Shown here piece by piece: positions 45,655 through 56,132 of a stretch of 64,000 bases of DNA. A program made the translations under genes and the position numbers. Under the pieces are notes generated by a model. That model was not told where the DNA came from. It did not search any database and was given only the letters and a program-made list of their open reading frames with translations. Source of the stretch: Zanthoxylum bungeanum (taxonomy: Eukaryota; Streptophyta; Magnoliopsida; Sapindales; Rutaceae); assembly GCA_019454045.1 (NCBI GenBank), contig SKCR01031799.1, positions 124,001 through 188,000 on the forward strand, given 5' to 3'. Numbering within the stretch: the first letter of the stretch is position 1; the number at the start of each line of letters is the position of its first letter.

Positions 45655-47510
45655 GATGTGTAGACAACAAAAATTTGCCTCCTTTGAAGTTTCTCCAAGC
45701 TCTCTTTTGATTGTATGTTGAGCTCCAAGCTTGATGAATGAATTCCAAACTCTTGGGATTGGTTTCCCTATCACCTTGGATGACTCTTTGATGTGCTAGC
45801 AATGGAGATTTTTGCAACAAAAATCCCCTTGTACATGATACAACTCTCGGCAATTGGAGAGTAAAAGAGAGAGAGAGAGATGGTCACGCCCAAGTGAGAG
45901 AGAAGAGAGTGATGAAAAGTGTGAAGTGTTTTTGATTTTCCCAAAATAAAATGTCATATACCAAATCTCAAGTTGGTAAATGTCACTCACCTTTTCAAAA
46001 TAAAATAAGGAAGTGTAAACAACAAGTCATCACCAACTACTAACTTCCATTAACATAAAGTGATGAGAATGACATGTGATGTGACTTGATGTGGGCCCCA
46101 CTTTGATTCAAAATCCGAGTGGGCCCGCAAACACATTCCGGGCTCGAATTCGTTAATTCATAAGTAACGAATTTTCTGTTGCGACGTAATTAAATCAAAT
46201 TTAATTAAATAATTATGCCTAGCAAAATTACTATTAAAGTCGCTGGTGAATTAATTCTAAATTAATTCGTTCGCCCGAATTAAAATCCAATTTTAATTCC
46301 GTTATGAAATCTAATTTCATTTATATATCGAATATATTATTTTATCGATTAATTCTAAATTAATCGTTCTCTCTCTATATTCGAATTTTATCTCAGATAA
46401 ATTTTTGCCTTAATTAATCCCAGATTAATTTTCTCTCTCTAATAATTAATCCCAGATTAATTCTGTTCGAGTCATACGTCATCGGTGAATCTTTGGGAAG
46501 CGACCCATGAGATCCATGGATATGTTGGCAGTAAATCCGGTCGTCGGACTATCCGAACACGTGCGTACCTCGTACCACGTTCTTACCGATTTACAAGACA
46601 TGGTTGGCTTCTAGCAAAGCGTCGTGCCTACCCAATTCTCCAGAAATATTCTTTTAAGGAATATATAATCTTTGTCAGGCGTAGTATACGTAATATTGCG
46701 TATTACGATCCAGTATCGATATCACATTCTAGGCCTATGGCTGGAATTGTGTCTGCCTCGTACGAAGCATATATCGGATCTCTGGTAACTAGTTTCTATA
46801 ATCGATAATCATGACCTAGTCATATATCCCGATGACTGCAGTACATAAGAGTACCAGTTCCGTATCCTACGTGATCATCATCTCCATATGACTGGAGTGA
46901 TACTTCCATCTTGACATCACACCCAATACACTACGATTCTCAGTATACCCAGAAGAGGCGTACACAGAACCTGTTAAAGCCCCGGATGAGCAAAACCAAA
47001 GTTTACTGATTTTCGCAAGTATTAGCGATGCAAGTCTCAGGTTAAGACCAAATACACCTACCCTGATTCGGATTCCCATAGACACATAGCCATACTACCA
47101 ATGGGATTCCGAGGGGTCTATCAAGAGCGAAGCTATTTCCGTACCATCGGCAAACAGAACCTCCTATTACACTTGCATGAGTATCCAATACCCAAATATA
47201 TGAGAACTATGCCGTTACGCTTCCATAACACGCACAAGTGTAATACTAGTCTATTCCGCATTATCGATGTCCAGTCTCGATAATACTACGACTATGGATA
47301 TTTAATGATTAAAACATTACATGGATTAATATTGTCTCATATCTTATTAATCTGGTACTAATCATATGGTCTTTTATCATTTATATATCTCGGTAATATC
47401 CAATTACAAATGATAAAAGAGCAATTTCATTTGTTTGTCACATAGTTTATTTGTACAACAACACCATGTTCTGTACAAATAGTGATGCTATGGGTCATAA
47501 TTGTCCAACA
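45655..47510 (-). mobile_element. Partial LTR of the C1/C2 copia family
   Basis: On the - strand it starts TGTTGGACAATTATGACCC at 47510. It follows the LTR to about 45655, lacking the last ~150-200 bp. The palindrome ladder is at about 46148-46462. Just outside, CCAGTCTTCATAG is duplicated (45618 and 45637), perhaps marking the break. Confidence 0.8.
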
Positions 47511-49090
47511 TGGAATTGCCTCCAAAGGTCATTGATGTGTTTTTGGCAGTACCGAACCGCCGATTCAGTTCGAGAACCGACGATTCTCGGATCAATTTTT
47601 AATGGAATCGGAAGATAATCAAATTTTTTAGGTTTCGGTTGATCTGGTTCATAATCAAACTGTGACCGGGCCTAAATCGGTAAAATCGGCTAACGTGATA
47701 AATAATTTTAACTAATTAAGTATTATAAAATAAAATATTTATACTTATGAAAACACTAATGATGAACGATCTGATTAATATCTCACTAAAACTATATAAT
47801 CCAATTGATCAACATATATAATTTCTATTAATTTTGTTTATATTATTCAATATACTTGCAATTGTTTATGTTTTTTTTAAATGCTTGCGCGTTTTCTTTC
47901 TTCGAGATTTGACACCTATAAAATCGAGATCTGGTAAATGACTTTTAATAGATCGTTTTATTTGTAAAAAATTCTGATACGGCATCGGAATCAGCTCGAA
48001 CATATAGGGTATCTCATGTGCTCTGATTTCTATGTAAAAGATTATGGCAAAAGCATTTTTGTCCGAAATTCCGCACGACATCATTTTTAATTTAGCTTAG
48101 TTAGATATCATCAATTTGAATAAAATTTTTGGACATTGTGGCACTGGAACACCCTATCCGAGGCAAGATGTTATGGTACGAAACAAAAATAATTCATCTC
48201 CCTGAATCTCAATTCTAAGGAAAAATGAACATGACAAACCCTAAAAATCGGACAACTTAAAACATTATCCAGTGTCAAAACGATCTGTAATAAATATCAG
48301 ATATACAAAAAGGACATCTGGTCCCAATCCAAGAGATCAATTCTCAACATCAATACTCAAGGTTTCGTACCCCCAATTACTTGTACAAATCAAAACTTTT
48401 ATTTACATACATAAAACAACGTGTATTGCACGATTCAAAACATACTAACATAACTCTTAGGCTCCTACGACCTCTCCCAAGACTTTAGAGTGGTTGATTG
48501 CAGTTTGGGTGATCCGTCGCCTCGAACATGACTTCCCAAAAGCTTATGTGGTTGACCGATCTGGTTTTCAACCTGCAAAACTATCAAACTGTTGTGGTGT
48601 TAGTTATAAAACTCAGTAAGTTACCACACTCATACTATATAAGGAAAAAATAAATCTTGAAAATAGTACACATATCTAACATTTATGCGTATATGGTTAT
48701 CTATCAGAAAACCTTTAAACTTCATTCAATTTCTTACGCTCTCTAAATATACAGTTGTCTGGAAATACTTACATAAACCGATCCACACATTCAAATTACA
48801 TATACATATTTAGAAACGCACCTTGTGCAGATTTTCTGATTTTCTTCATAACAATCGTACCATAACCAACAAAAACAAACCAAACAATGATATACCAATA
48901 CACACACACACACATATGTCAAAGACTAACGAGAGAACAACCCAAGAATACTTCCACTAACCGTATATCGATACGATCAAATGAAGCTTGTATGACACTC
49001 ATTATCTATTTTAGAATAGGTACAATATGAATTCCTTACGAACAGATTTCATAACCAAAACTATCAACATACGATCTAAATCACCAACCA
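47511..49090. other. No gene recognised between a copia LTR and Athila A
   Basis: AT-rich. Near 47545-47720 there is a run rich in CGGTT/GAACCGA motifs. 48400-49000 resembles a decayed LTR or leader with no coding frame. The Athila A coding homology begins near 49095, with unrelated DNA to its left. Confidence 0.45.
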
Positions 49091-49094
49091 AACT

Positions 49095-50484
49095 GATGGC
49101 AAGGCTCGAGAATGAAGAAACAGCTGGCAAAGAACTGACAATCAAAAACACATTTCCAGATGAACAGTTGTTTGCCATTAAACAACAGGAAGTCCCTTGG
49201 TATGCTGACTATGTCAACTATATAGTATCAGGAAAACGGCCGTTGGAATGGACAACTCAGCAACGAAAGAAGTTCTTCAAAGAAGTCAAGCACTATGTCT
49301 GGGATGAGCCGTACCTGTTCAAACGATGTGCTGATCAATTACCGAGACGGTGTATTCCACATGAGGAGGTCAATAGTGTCTTGCAACACTGTCATTCATC
49401 ACCATATGGCGGACACTTCAATGGAAACAAAACTGCAGCCAAAGTCCTACAATCAGGTTTGTTCTGGCCCACTCTTTTTAAAGATGCTTATCTATTCGCT
49501 CTTTAATATGACAGGTGCCAGAGAACGGGAAATATTTCCATAAGAAATGAATGACCTTTGCAAAACATTCTGGAAGTGGAGATATTTGATGTATGGGGTA
49601 TTGATTTTATGGGACCATTTGTTCCATCATTCGGAAACCTGTACATACTGGATACAGTAGACTACGTCTCCAAATGGGTTGAAGCGATTGCACTATCGTC
49701 CAATGATTCAAAAGTGGTGATCAAATTCCTTAAAAATAATATTTTCACTCGCTTCGGGACACCTCGGGCGATTATCAGTGATGGTGGCTCACAATTCTGC
49801 AACAAATACTTCGATGTACTCCTATCCAAATACGGAGTTACTCATAAGGTTGCCACTGCCTATCATCCACAGTCAAATGGACAGGTGGAAGTTTCAAACA
49901 GGAAGATCAAACAAATCTTGGAAAGAACCGTTTGATCAACAAGGAATGACTGGTCTAAAAAACTAGATGACGCATTATGGGCTTACCGGACAGCTTACAA
50001 GACACCTATTGGTATGTCCCCATATCAAATGGTGTATGGAAAAGCGTGCCATCTGCCAGTTGAGCTTGAACATAAGGTGTACTGGGCACTGAAGAAGTTG
50101 AATCTTGATCCACAAGCTGCAGGAGAGAAAAGACTTCACCAACTCAACGAATTGGAGGAATTTTGCCTACAGACTTATGAAAATGTGAAACTGTACAAAG
50201 AAAAGACCAAGAGATGGCATAATAAAAAAATAGTGCGCAGACAATTGGAGCCAGGACAACAGGTGTTATTATACGATTCACAGCTGAAACTGTTTCCTAG
50301 AAAACTGAAATCAAAGTGGTCAGGTCCATTTGTGATTACTCAGGTGTTACCATACGGAGTTGTTGAGATATACAACCCCAAGTCCAACAACACATTCAAA
50401 GTTAATAGCCATCGTGTCAAGCACTATTGGGGAGAATCATTTGAGCGACAAAAAGAAAGTGTCACACTTTCAGATCCAGCATAA
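49095..50484 (+). pseudogene. Athila-type integrase with three in-frame stops
   Basis: A single frame holds the whole domain: the end of RNase H and linker (NTFPDEQLFAIKQQEVPWYAD), the HHCC zinc finger (H...H at SVLQHCHSSPYGGHF, CxxC partly lost), and the catalytic residues Asp 49603-49605 (WGIDFMGP), Asp 49780-49782 (IISDGGSQF) and Glu 49888-49890 (GQVEVSNRK). The C-terminal [20 protein letters not shown] segment follows. Stops are TAA 49504, TGA 49552 and TGA 49933. Reading resumes in the same frame after each, so decay is by point change only and therefore fairly recent. Confidence 0.9.
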
Positions 50485-50574
50485 CATTTGGGCAGTCACG
50501 TCTAGCTGACGACATTAAACTTAGTGCTAGCTGGGAGGTAACCAATGTAATTTGTGTATATATTATGATTTGGT

Positions 50575-50595
50575 GTGTTTTATTTTAGGTGTTAG
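50575..50595 (+). promoter_or_regulatory. Possible 3' splice site before the Cys-rich ORF
   Basis: A T-rich run ending TTTTATTTTAG is followed by GTGTTAG, about 90 bp upstream of ATG 50681. The same acceptor-plus-GTGTTA context precedes the LOG-like ORF. Spliced subgenomic RNAs are the usual way to express ORFs after pol. Confidence 0.35.
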
Positions 50596-50680
50596 TTTTT
50601 AAAGGTGAAGTCATTTCAAGATGGAATAAGCTCTCGCAAATATTCACAATCAATTTCTTTCTCTCCCTCAAAATTCTCTG

Positions 50681-51169
50681 ATGAAAGTCTACAAAACTCG
50701 CTTGGAACGGATGAGACTCCTGATGATAAAAGGTATTCCTAATGACATTCGTTGGGTAATCGAAGCACGGGTCCGATTAGCAGGTGAGTATTCTGATTCT
50801 TATAATTCTTATTTGCCTGGTTTTGGAAGAAGCACATATGCAAAGAAACGTAGAACTAAGCAAATGGGTGTTTGTTACAAATGTGCATGCTGGAATTGCA
50901 ATGCTCGTTGTTGTTCTTTAGGAATGGTTTTTGATAATTGCGAAGATAAAATTAAATTCATTAGGGATGGCTTGAGTAAAGAGTTTTTAGATGATATATC
51001 TTCGACTCTTGAGACGCATCCCAATGAATATGTTCATATAGCCATCCGCAAATTACATACACAATTCCAAAAAGAAATACAACAGTTAAGTCTCGGGAAT
51101 CTGACTCAAAAAGACCATGTTTGCCAATTTATAAGAAAATTGGATGGGAAACTTTCCCCTGACGCATAG
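50681..51169 (+). CDS. Cys-rich ORF of unknown function in Athila A
   Basis: 162 codons, open, ATG at 50681. The N-terminus is basic (VYKTRLERMRLLMIKGIP). A Lys/Arg-rich stretch AKKRRTKQ (about residues 54-61) comes directly before a Cys cluster, CYKCACWNCNARCC (about 65-78). The rest is acidic and hydrophilic (SSTLETHPNEYVHIAIRKLH). A basic run beside clustered Cys is compatible with nucleic acid or metal binding. I do not recognise a family: it is not a CCHC knuckle, and it lacks a signal peptide or membrane segment, so it is not env-like. Lying between integrase and the LOG-like ORF, it may be a former accessory gene of this lineage. No stop disrupts it, unlike its neighbours. Confidence 0.5.
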   Translation: MKVYKTRLERMRLLMIKGIPNDIRWVIEARVRLAGEYSDSYNSYLPGFGRSTYAKKRRTKQMGVCYKCACWNCNARCCSLGMVFDNCEDKIKFIRDGLSKEFLDDISSTLETHPNEYVHIAIRKLHTQFQKEIQQLSLGNLTQKDHVCQFIRKLDGKLSPDA

Positions 51170-51344
51170 ACGTCAATCAAGCTGTAAATTATTGTAAATA
51201 TTATATATCTTTGTCTTTTCCTAATAATTGTGATTTGTTTTGTTAGTTTCTTTTATTTTCTCCGACATGATCCAGAGCTTTTTGACCTTTCACGATTTAT
51301 TTTACTGTTTAACTAATAATTGTCATTCGGCAGGTACTAGTGCT

Positions 51345-51375
51345 ATTATTTTTACTCACCCTTTTCAGGTGTTAT
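51345..51375 (+). promoter_or_regulatory. Possible 3' splice site before the LOG-like ORF
   Basis: TTTTTACTCACCCTTTTCAG ends about 50 bp before ATG 51421 and is followed by GTGTTAT. A second candidate, TTCGGCAG followed by GTACTAG, lies about 40 bp upstream. Confidence 0.4.
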
Positions 51376-51420
51376 AAATTCAACTCATCATTGCACTTTT
51401 AAAGACATCCAGAGTAAAAC

Positions 51421-52066
51421 ATGGAAGCCACTTCAAGAAGACGATTTGAAAACATCTGTGTGTTTTACGGTACTACTGTTGGTGCTAAACCACAATACGT
51501 AGCAGCAGCACAGGAATTGGATCAAGTCTTAGCTGCAAGGAATATGCACTTAGTATATGGCTCTGGGAATCTTGGACTAATAGGGATCATTTCAAAAGCT
51601 GTACAGGAAGGAGGCAGTCAAGTATTGGGAATCATTCCAAAACCATTGGCGGAGGCGAATCTTATTGGACCATCAAACGGAGAGGAACTAATTGTGCCAG
51701 GTATGTTTGAATGACTGATAGAAATGGTTAACCGTGCTGATGATTTTATTGCTTTGCTATGTGGCTTGGGCACAATGGAGGAAATTTTTATCTTGGGAAA
51801 ACCTGAACATACACCAGAAATCGCTTGGACTGTACAATGTTGATAAATTTTATGATTTTCTTTGTGTGTTTCTTGATGATGCCCGGAGAAATGGGTTCGT
51901 GTCAAAACCTATAAAAGAACTCATCTTCACTGCCAGAACTGCCCCAGATTTAATTGACCAAATCTTAGCCTTTGAACCACAAATTGACCCTATCATTTCA
52001 AAGATAAATTGGTCCGAGAACGATCGTGGTAAGAGGCGTCGGATTAATCTAGATCTTAACCTTTAA
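51421..52066 (+). pseudogene. Captured LOG-family gene with C-terminal EAR motif (broken)
   Basis: Intronless, ~215 codons, the usual LOG length. LOG enzymes cut cytokinin riboside 5'-monophosphates to active cytokinin bases (PF03641/TIGR00730). Seen: ICVFYGTT (residues 12-19; family ICVFCGS), LVYGSGNLGLIG (44-55; family LVYGGGxxGLMG), LGIIPKPL (69-76), then DDFIALLCGLGTMEE (51748-51792), where the family has the PGGxGTxxE catalytic motif, degenerate here. TGA 51712-51714 sits where the family has a conserved active-site Arg, consistent with CGA to TGA. A frameshift near 51786-51795 moves the rest to the next frame: LNIHQKSLGLYNVDKFYDF, TARTAPDLIDQI. The end reads KRRR (52031-52042) then LDLNL and TAA, an EAR-type repressor motif that known LOG enzymes do not carry, as far as I recall. 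Confidence 0.85.
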
Positions 52067-52149
52067 CTTTTCATTTAGATATAGAATTTCAGCTAACCAG
52101 GTACTATCTTCTAAACTCTTCTTCTACTATCTTAGACATTGGAGACAAT

Positions 52150-52176
52150 GTCTCATTTAGGTTTGGGGGAGGGGAT
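52150..52176 (+). other. Internal polypurine-like tract of Athila A
   Basis: GACAATGTCTCATTT followed by AGGTTTGGGGGAGGGGA. This resembles the conserved GGACAATG...GTTTGGGGG stretch found after the coding region of Athila elements. It may be a second plus-strand primer. Confidence 0.6.
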
Positions 52177-52619
52177 TAGTTGACTAGTATTTTTTTTTAT
52201 TTTGTATGATGTTTTTATTTTTATTCCAAAATTTTACAAAAAATACAAAAAAAATTGAAAAATTTTACAAAAAATCAAAAAAATAATTAGTTTTTTTGTG
52301 ATTTTAATTTGATTAATCAGGTGAAATTGGTGCGAAATAGCTGTGTTAGGAATTGCCACTCTTGAGACGTATCTCAACTTATTTCGGAACAAGTTAATTT
52401 TTATTTATTTCTTTTTGAATTATTTAATTTGTGAATTCTCCATAAAACTGACTAAAATGGATCTTCATATGCTCAGTTGACAAGTATTATCAACATGCAT
52501 GGTAACATACGGACATGAGAAGTAATTGATGAGTTTGTAATATTCAGTGCTATAGTTTAATTGGAGGAAGCATCTAAAAAAAGCGATGGGATAAAAAAAT
52601 GTGAAAACAAACGTCTGAG

Positions 52620-52850
52620 TTCCGAGTTATTAAGTCTGTAAGGGTGTCTTAACACCTAGTGCCCTAAAGCCAACTAGTTTGGGAGTCACTGGCCCAAAGC
52701 TCGTTACATGGATCGAAGATGTTGCCAAAAAAAATATATATCTGAAGTCTGAGTAATTAAGTCTGTAGGGGTGTCTTAACACCTAGTGCCCTAAAGCTAA
52801 TTGGTTTGGGAGTCACTGACCCAAAACTCGCTACATAGATGGAAGATATT
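52620..52850 (+). repeat. Direct duplication in the Athila A 3' region
   Basis: GGGTGTCTTAACACCTAGTG plus the following ~70 bp occurs at about 52645 and 52768. The same duplication exists in Athila B (58300-58080, - strand), so it predates both copies. Confidence 0.75.
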
Positions 52851-52914
52851 GTATATAAATAAATAAAAAAAAATCAATCAAAAATCAAGAAAAAAAATCA
52901 AAAAAATTATTCAA

Positions 52915-53139
52915 TTGCTTAAAAAAGGTGTGAAATCTGATATAACTTTAGGACAAAAATATTACTCTCTTTTCAACTGCACTTGTGAGTATTATAAGCA
53001 AAATGAGTTGATTAATATTTTGTTGGCTGTGTATATGGAGAATGGTAAAAATAATCGAAGAATTTACTTATTCGGTAATTTAGAAAGAAACAAAACAATT
53101 ATTGACTTAGATAAGAAGTTTCACCCGTTTAGTCACTAA
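52915..53139 (+). CDS. Small ORF (74 codons) in the Athila 3' region
   Basis: Open frame containing CEYYKQNELINILLAVYMEN then NNRRIYLFGNLERNKT. Athila B has the same stretch on the - strand (about 58030-57810), reading KNELINILLV, NGKNNRRIYLFSNLE, with a frame change before it. Amino acid-level similarity in two diverged copies makes a once-coding sequence plausible. No domain recognised; no signal peptide. Confidence 0.35.
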   Translation: MLKKGVKSDITLGQKYYSLFNCTCEYYKQNELINILLAVYMENGKNNRRIYLFGNLERNKTIIDLDKKFHPFSH

Positions 53140-53400
53140 CTTTTTTATTCTCTTTTCTCTTGTCTTTTTGCTTTTGTGTGCATTAGTTTTACTATCTTTT
53201 TACTTTTATAAGACGTTTGTGGGTATCGTCGCTGTAAACCCTCACGAGACTACAACTCGTCCACTAGGGACACCTAGGGGTTTAAAGGCTTGTTGCATAC
53301 GCTAAATGCAACCGTGATCCCTACGAAAGTGGCTTAGTTTAATTTTAATTGTTTCTTGTATTTTATTTTTTTGTTTTGCTCGAGGACTAGCAAAATGTTA

Positions 53401-53410
53401 GGTTTGGGGG
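53401..53410 (+). other. Polypurine tract of Athila A
   Basis: GGTTTGGGGG after CTCGAGGACTAGCAAAATGTT, directly before the LTR. The same context occurs in B (57521-57545, - strand). Confidence 0.85.
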
Positions 53411-53412
53411 TG

Positions 53413-55512
53413 TGATGAGCGAAAAATATATCAATATTTACCGCCCCTTTTACTTAATATTTTGTTTAGTTTCTCGGGTTTGATGAACGTTTTGATATGT
53501 TTTAGTTTATTTTGCATATGAAATAATATTGGGACTCAATGGAATCATTTAGGATGAAATATGGGTCAAATAAGGGCAAACATTGGACTTGACATATTAA
53601 TTTTGGAGATTGGAAACTTGAAAGGGCGTTCTAACGAATTGCAGTTTCGGAAATTCCAATTTTGCGCAACTGTCGTATTTTGGGCATAAATTTTTACTTC
53701 GATATGGGATTGATCTGATTCAAGTTCAAGATTAAAGAAGACTCAAAGATTTACAACTTTTAAGAACAAAATAATTTCAAATTCTGTATATTTCATGACC
53801 TAAATTGATCAAACATCCGGAAGTGTGTTATGTGTAATTATTAAAGTCATTTTCAAAGCAAAAAAATAAATAATAAAAATAGTCAAGCTACCACCAAACA
53901 TGACAGAAATTAATAATGGATTTGGTGGAGCAATTAGTGGAGCATTTAGTGGATTTGGTGGAGGCAAAATTTTACCTATAAATACCAAGCCATTTCATTT
54001 GTAAATTCATACTTTCTTATTTGAAATAACTTAATAATAACTAAGAAGATTGTATCTTGTTTGTTTATTTACAGCTTTCAGTAATTAATTTCCGCTTTGG
54101 CACTTTCTTTTCTTGACTTTTCAGTTTTTACTTTCCGCAATTTACTTTTACGCACAGTCATTTTCTTTCTTTACTTTTTCAGTTTTCACTTTTCAAGCAA
54201 TGAGGAGGTAACTCCCCCTTGCTATGGTAAAAGGTAAAGCTTTTATTATTGCTATTTAGATTAATCTCCTCTAATTATAATATAATAACTATTTAAAATC
54301 TGACTTAACGAGGATACCGCCATATTGGTCGGTTGGTAATTAATTATAAATTGGTTTTAACCTGACTAAGCATGGATACCGCCTGATTGGTCGGTTGGTA
54401 ATTAATTATTAATTTGACTTAATCAAGATACCGCATATATGGCTGGTTGGTAATTATCACGCAAAGTTAATATATTATATTAAGGGAGATATCTAAAATA
54501 GTAGTAATAAAAGTGGATCATTTTACCTCAGCATATTCTTTATTGTACTTTTACTTTATTTACTTCAATAATTTACTTTTCACCAATTTACTTTTACTTT
54601 ATTTACTTTCAACAATTTACTTTTCAGCAATTTAATTTTCAGCAATTTACTTTCAGCAATTTACTTTTCAGCAATTTACTTTCCAGTAATTTACTTTTCA
54701 GCAATTTACATTCCAGTAATTTAATTTCCAGCATTTACTTTATGTATTTTCTTTTATTTAAGTTTCTACTACCCGTAAATATGTGTCGTAACTAAGCCAG
54801 TTATCAGGGGTTGTGATGAAATCCAATATCACCGGTTTATAAGGGGCTAAATTACAGTTTGGGTAATATAAAGGTTTATTTATTGAGCCTTAATCCTAAT
54901 ACTTTTTATTAACTGGCTATTAATAAAATTGAATTGGTAAACTTAAAATGAACTTTGAAAAGAGAATTTAGGTTAAATACCCTAAACTCAATAGCTCACG
55001 ATCTTCCTTGAGGATAGATAACCCTTAATAGATTTCCTTACAGGATAGGAATATACCTGTCGGGCGGGGGTAACCATAATTGGAACTTAATCTTAATGAA
55101 TCCAGATAACTTGGTTAACATAGGAATATGATTAATTGGGTATACTGGGTATTTGTATTTGACCATCGGAAGAGGCTTTTACATAATTTCGTGTTCCAGG
55201 TTAATAAACCAATATATTACAAAAATGTAAAATAAACACTTCATCTTTTAAAAAAAAGATATTGGAGGGATTCACAACCTTAGATAGTTTTATAAATTTG
55301 AATTTTCTTCAATCTACTTTCAAGCAATTTATTTACATGTTTCAATTTTAAAGTCACCACCCAATCAAACAATCAATCTATTAGATACTTGTAAATATTT
55401 AACTTCATAAATTGATAACAAAAGGTTTTAAGTCTTCGTGGGATCGATACTTTTTATACTACTTGAATGATACGTGCGCTTGCGTTATACGCGTGTGATT
55501 ACACACTTGTCA
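53413..55512 (+). repeat. 3' LTR of Athila A (2100 bp)
   Basis: Starts TGATGAGCG and ends ACACACTTGTCA. The TGAT start agrees with the solo LTR 22814-24511, whose ends are fixed by a target duplication. Contains GATACCGCC/GGTCGGTTGG repeats (54310-54450) between inverted arms (54262-54290 and 54467-54490), and an array of CAATTTACTTTTCAG-like units (54560-54740). Confidence 0.85.
54560..54740 (+). repeat. Short tandem repeat AGCAATTTACTTTTC in the Athila A LTR
   Basis: About nine units of 17-19 bp (AGCAATTTACTTTTC or AGTAATTTACATTCC variants). Not seen in this length in LTR B. Confidence 0.8.
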
Positions 55513-56132
55513 GAATGATTGCTTTTGGTTGGTTGAATGTGGATTTGCTAAATAAATAAAATAAAGACACAAAAGAAAATACTAAAAAAATAACAAAATA
55601 CACAAAATAGATAGGGTTGTGACTCCACATAATATTATTCAAAAGATGAATTGATTCTCTTATATATGTGTAATAAATTAATTTGCTAAACTGGAACACG
55701 AAGTTATGCAAAAGCCTCTGTCGATGGTCAGATGCAAATACCTTGTGTAACTCAATTAATCATATTCCTATTTTAACCAAGTTGTCTGAATTCATTAAGT
55801 TCAAGTTCCAATTATGGCTACCCACGCCCGACAGGTATATGTGTATCCTGTAAGGAAATCTATTAAATAGGTTATTTATCCTCAAGGAAGATCGTGAGTT
55901 ATTGAATCTAAGGCTAAAACCTAAAATCCTTTTTTTTTAATTTCATTTTAAGTTTGCCACATCAATCTTTTTGGTGATCAGGCAACAAGAAGCATTAAGC
56001 TTAAGACTCAATAAACAAACCAATGATTTACCTAATATATAATTAAATCAATTATTAAGTATGTGAATATTGTGTTTCGTCACTTCCCTAGAATAAAAAT
56101 AAAATGATGGGGGTTAGGGGATCCACTTTTAG

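Larger units (their letters stand above)
49095..55512 (+). mobile_element. Athila A: 5'-truncated Athila-like element with extra 3' genes
   Basis: Begins inside the end of RNase H (ARLENEE) and runs through integrase (to 50484), a Cys-rich ORF (50681-51169), a LOG-like ORF (51421-52066), an internal GGTTTGGGGGAGGGG tract (52162-52176), a duplicated 3' region, a polypurine tract (53401-53410) and the 3' LTR (53413-55512). The PPT context (GACTAGCAAAATGTTAGGTTTGGGGG) and integrase text are typical of Athila. Athila elements are known for additional ORFs between pol and the 3' LTR. The 5' half, with gag and RT, is missing. Confidence 0.85.

Noticed and set aside
50681..51169. Classical Athila env-like gene
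   Set aside because: No signal peptide or transmembrane segment is visible, and the composition is basic and Cys-rich; I keep it as unknown.
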